Assembly (NCBI GenBank): GCA_009694085.1
Contig: SHVW01000022.1
Coordinates: 1 to 32,218 of the forward strand
From: Alphaproteobacteria bacterium
Lineage (GTDB): Bacteria; Pseudomonadota; Alphaproteobacteria; SHVW01
Direction: 5' to 3'
Length of the DNA stretch: 32,218 nucleotides
The position numbers were made by a program, and so were the translations under genes. This document shows positions 31,955 to 32,218 of the stretch, one piece after another (within the stretch, counting starts at the first letter, position 1; every line of letters starts with the position of its first letter). Below the pieces are notes generated by a model. It was not told where the DNA came from, searched no databases, and saw only the letters and a program-made list of their open reading frames with translations.

Positions 31955-32218
31955 TTACTCTGTTAAGACCCATTCGGGCGGCACTTCCCGGATGATCTGC
32001 CAGTCGGCCGCAGTCTTCACGCGGGCATCGACGGCGTAGAGGACCAGCAATGCCAAATCGATTCGCGCGCCGTCGCGCGAGAAGGGCAGAAGCAAACGGT
32101 CGTAGCCCAGCGCAATCGCCATGAAGCGAAAGCCGCGCCGGGTGTAGATCGGTGCCGCGCTTGCGATCATGCTGCGATAAGCCGCGTGAACTTCCGACCG
32201 GATGGGCGGCGGATACAG
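31955..32218 (-). CDS. PAS_5-like protein, C-terminal part (runs off the window)
   Basis: The minus-strand frame stops at TAA 31955-31957 and stays open to the window edge, giving 87 residues beginning LYPPPIRSEVHAAYRSMIAS. The ATG at 32170 in the track is internal. The segment PIYTRRGFRFM...YDRLLLPFSRDGARIDLALLVLY matches the second half of the PAS_5 domain (PF07310), common as stand-alone proteins in Rhodospirillales, in which G-x-x-Y-x-R-L-x-L-P-L-S-x-D-G is the signature. Function is unknown; PAS domains usually bind small ligands. The N-terminal half is outside the window. Confidence 0.65.
   Translation of the reverse strand: MYPPPIRSEVHAAYRSMIASAAPIYTRRGFRFMAIALGYDRLLLPFSRDGARIDLALLVLYAVDARVKTAADWQIIREVPPEWVLTE

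Overview
The window comes from a GC-rich alphaproteobacterium, most likely a Rhodospirillales-type lineage. This rests on the recG / sdhE / mfd neighbourhood with a DUF502 membrane protein, on the bactofilin, and on a PAS_5-like protein at the right edge. It is ordinary chromosome, with no rRNA, tRNA, prophage, transposase or CRISPR array, but it holds an unusual number of broken genes.

Layout. (1) 1-1500: the 3' end of a Crp/Fnr-family regulator whose recognition helix resembles that of CRP. A 467-bp non-coding stretch follows with two CRP-type palindromes, an AT-rich pocket, a candidate small RNA with a CU-rich anti-Shine-Dalgarno loop, and a textbook intrinsic terminator. A DUF2806 gene comes next. 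(2) 1478-3720: a leftward group of a FliL-like fragment, a bactofilin and a Pro/Ala-rich protein with a probable 1-nt frameshift. The FliL-like fragment abuts head-to-head a dehalogenase fragment that has also lost its 5' end, which points to a deletion or rearrangement scar near 3145. (3) 3720-10408: housekeeping block DUF502, recG, sdhE, mfd. (4) 10435-14112: a TPR-like/SAM methyltransferase overlapping a guanidinium-type SMR exporter, a LysR regulator, and a convergent type III glutamine synthetase / gamma-glutamylmethylamide synthetase-like gene. (5) 14113-14799: a mostly empty region with the decayed C-terminus of a LysR gene. (6) 14800-19876: nitronate monooxygenase, a FrnE-like DsbA-family protein, a nitroreductase and a large MscS-type channel. 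(7) 19975-23147: an SDR / NIPSNAP / acyl-CoA dehydrogenase operon ending in a nitroreductase pseudogene (nonsense codon plus internal deletion), then an inverted pair of REP-like palindromes. (8) 23353-30660: a complete 2-aminoethylphosphonate (AEP) catabolic operon, phnW-phnA-phnY, followed 8 bp later by a dimethylglycine/sarcosine dehydrogenase-like flavoenzyme with a GcvT domain, and controlled by a divergent LysR gene. (9) 30726-32218: a HigB-HigA toxin-antitoxin pair lying between the phosphonate LysR gene and a second, broken copy of that gene's 3' end, then a stand-alone WYL-like protein behind a perfect dyad, and a PAS_5-like gene running off the edge.

How the genes work together. The clearest pathway is AEP -> phosphonoacetaldehyde (PhnW) -> phosphonoacetate (PhnY) -> acetate + phosphate (PhnA). 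The fourth enzyme is the most interesting protein here: its family oxidatively demethylates N-methyl amines and passes the one-carbon unit to tetrahydrofolate. That suggests, by inference only, that the operon also takes N-methylated AEP. The second highlight is the candidate small RNA at about 462-545, whose upstream CRP-type site fits the recognition helix of the regulator encoded just before it.
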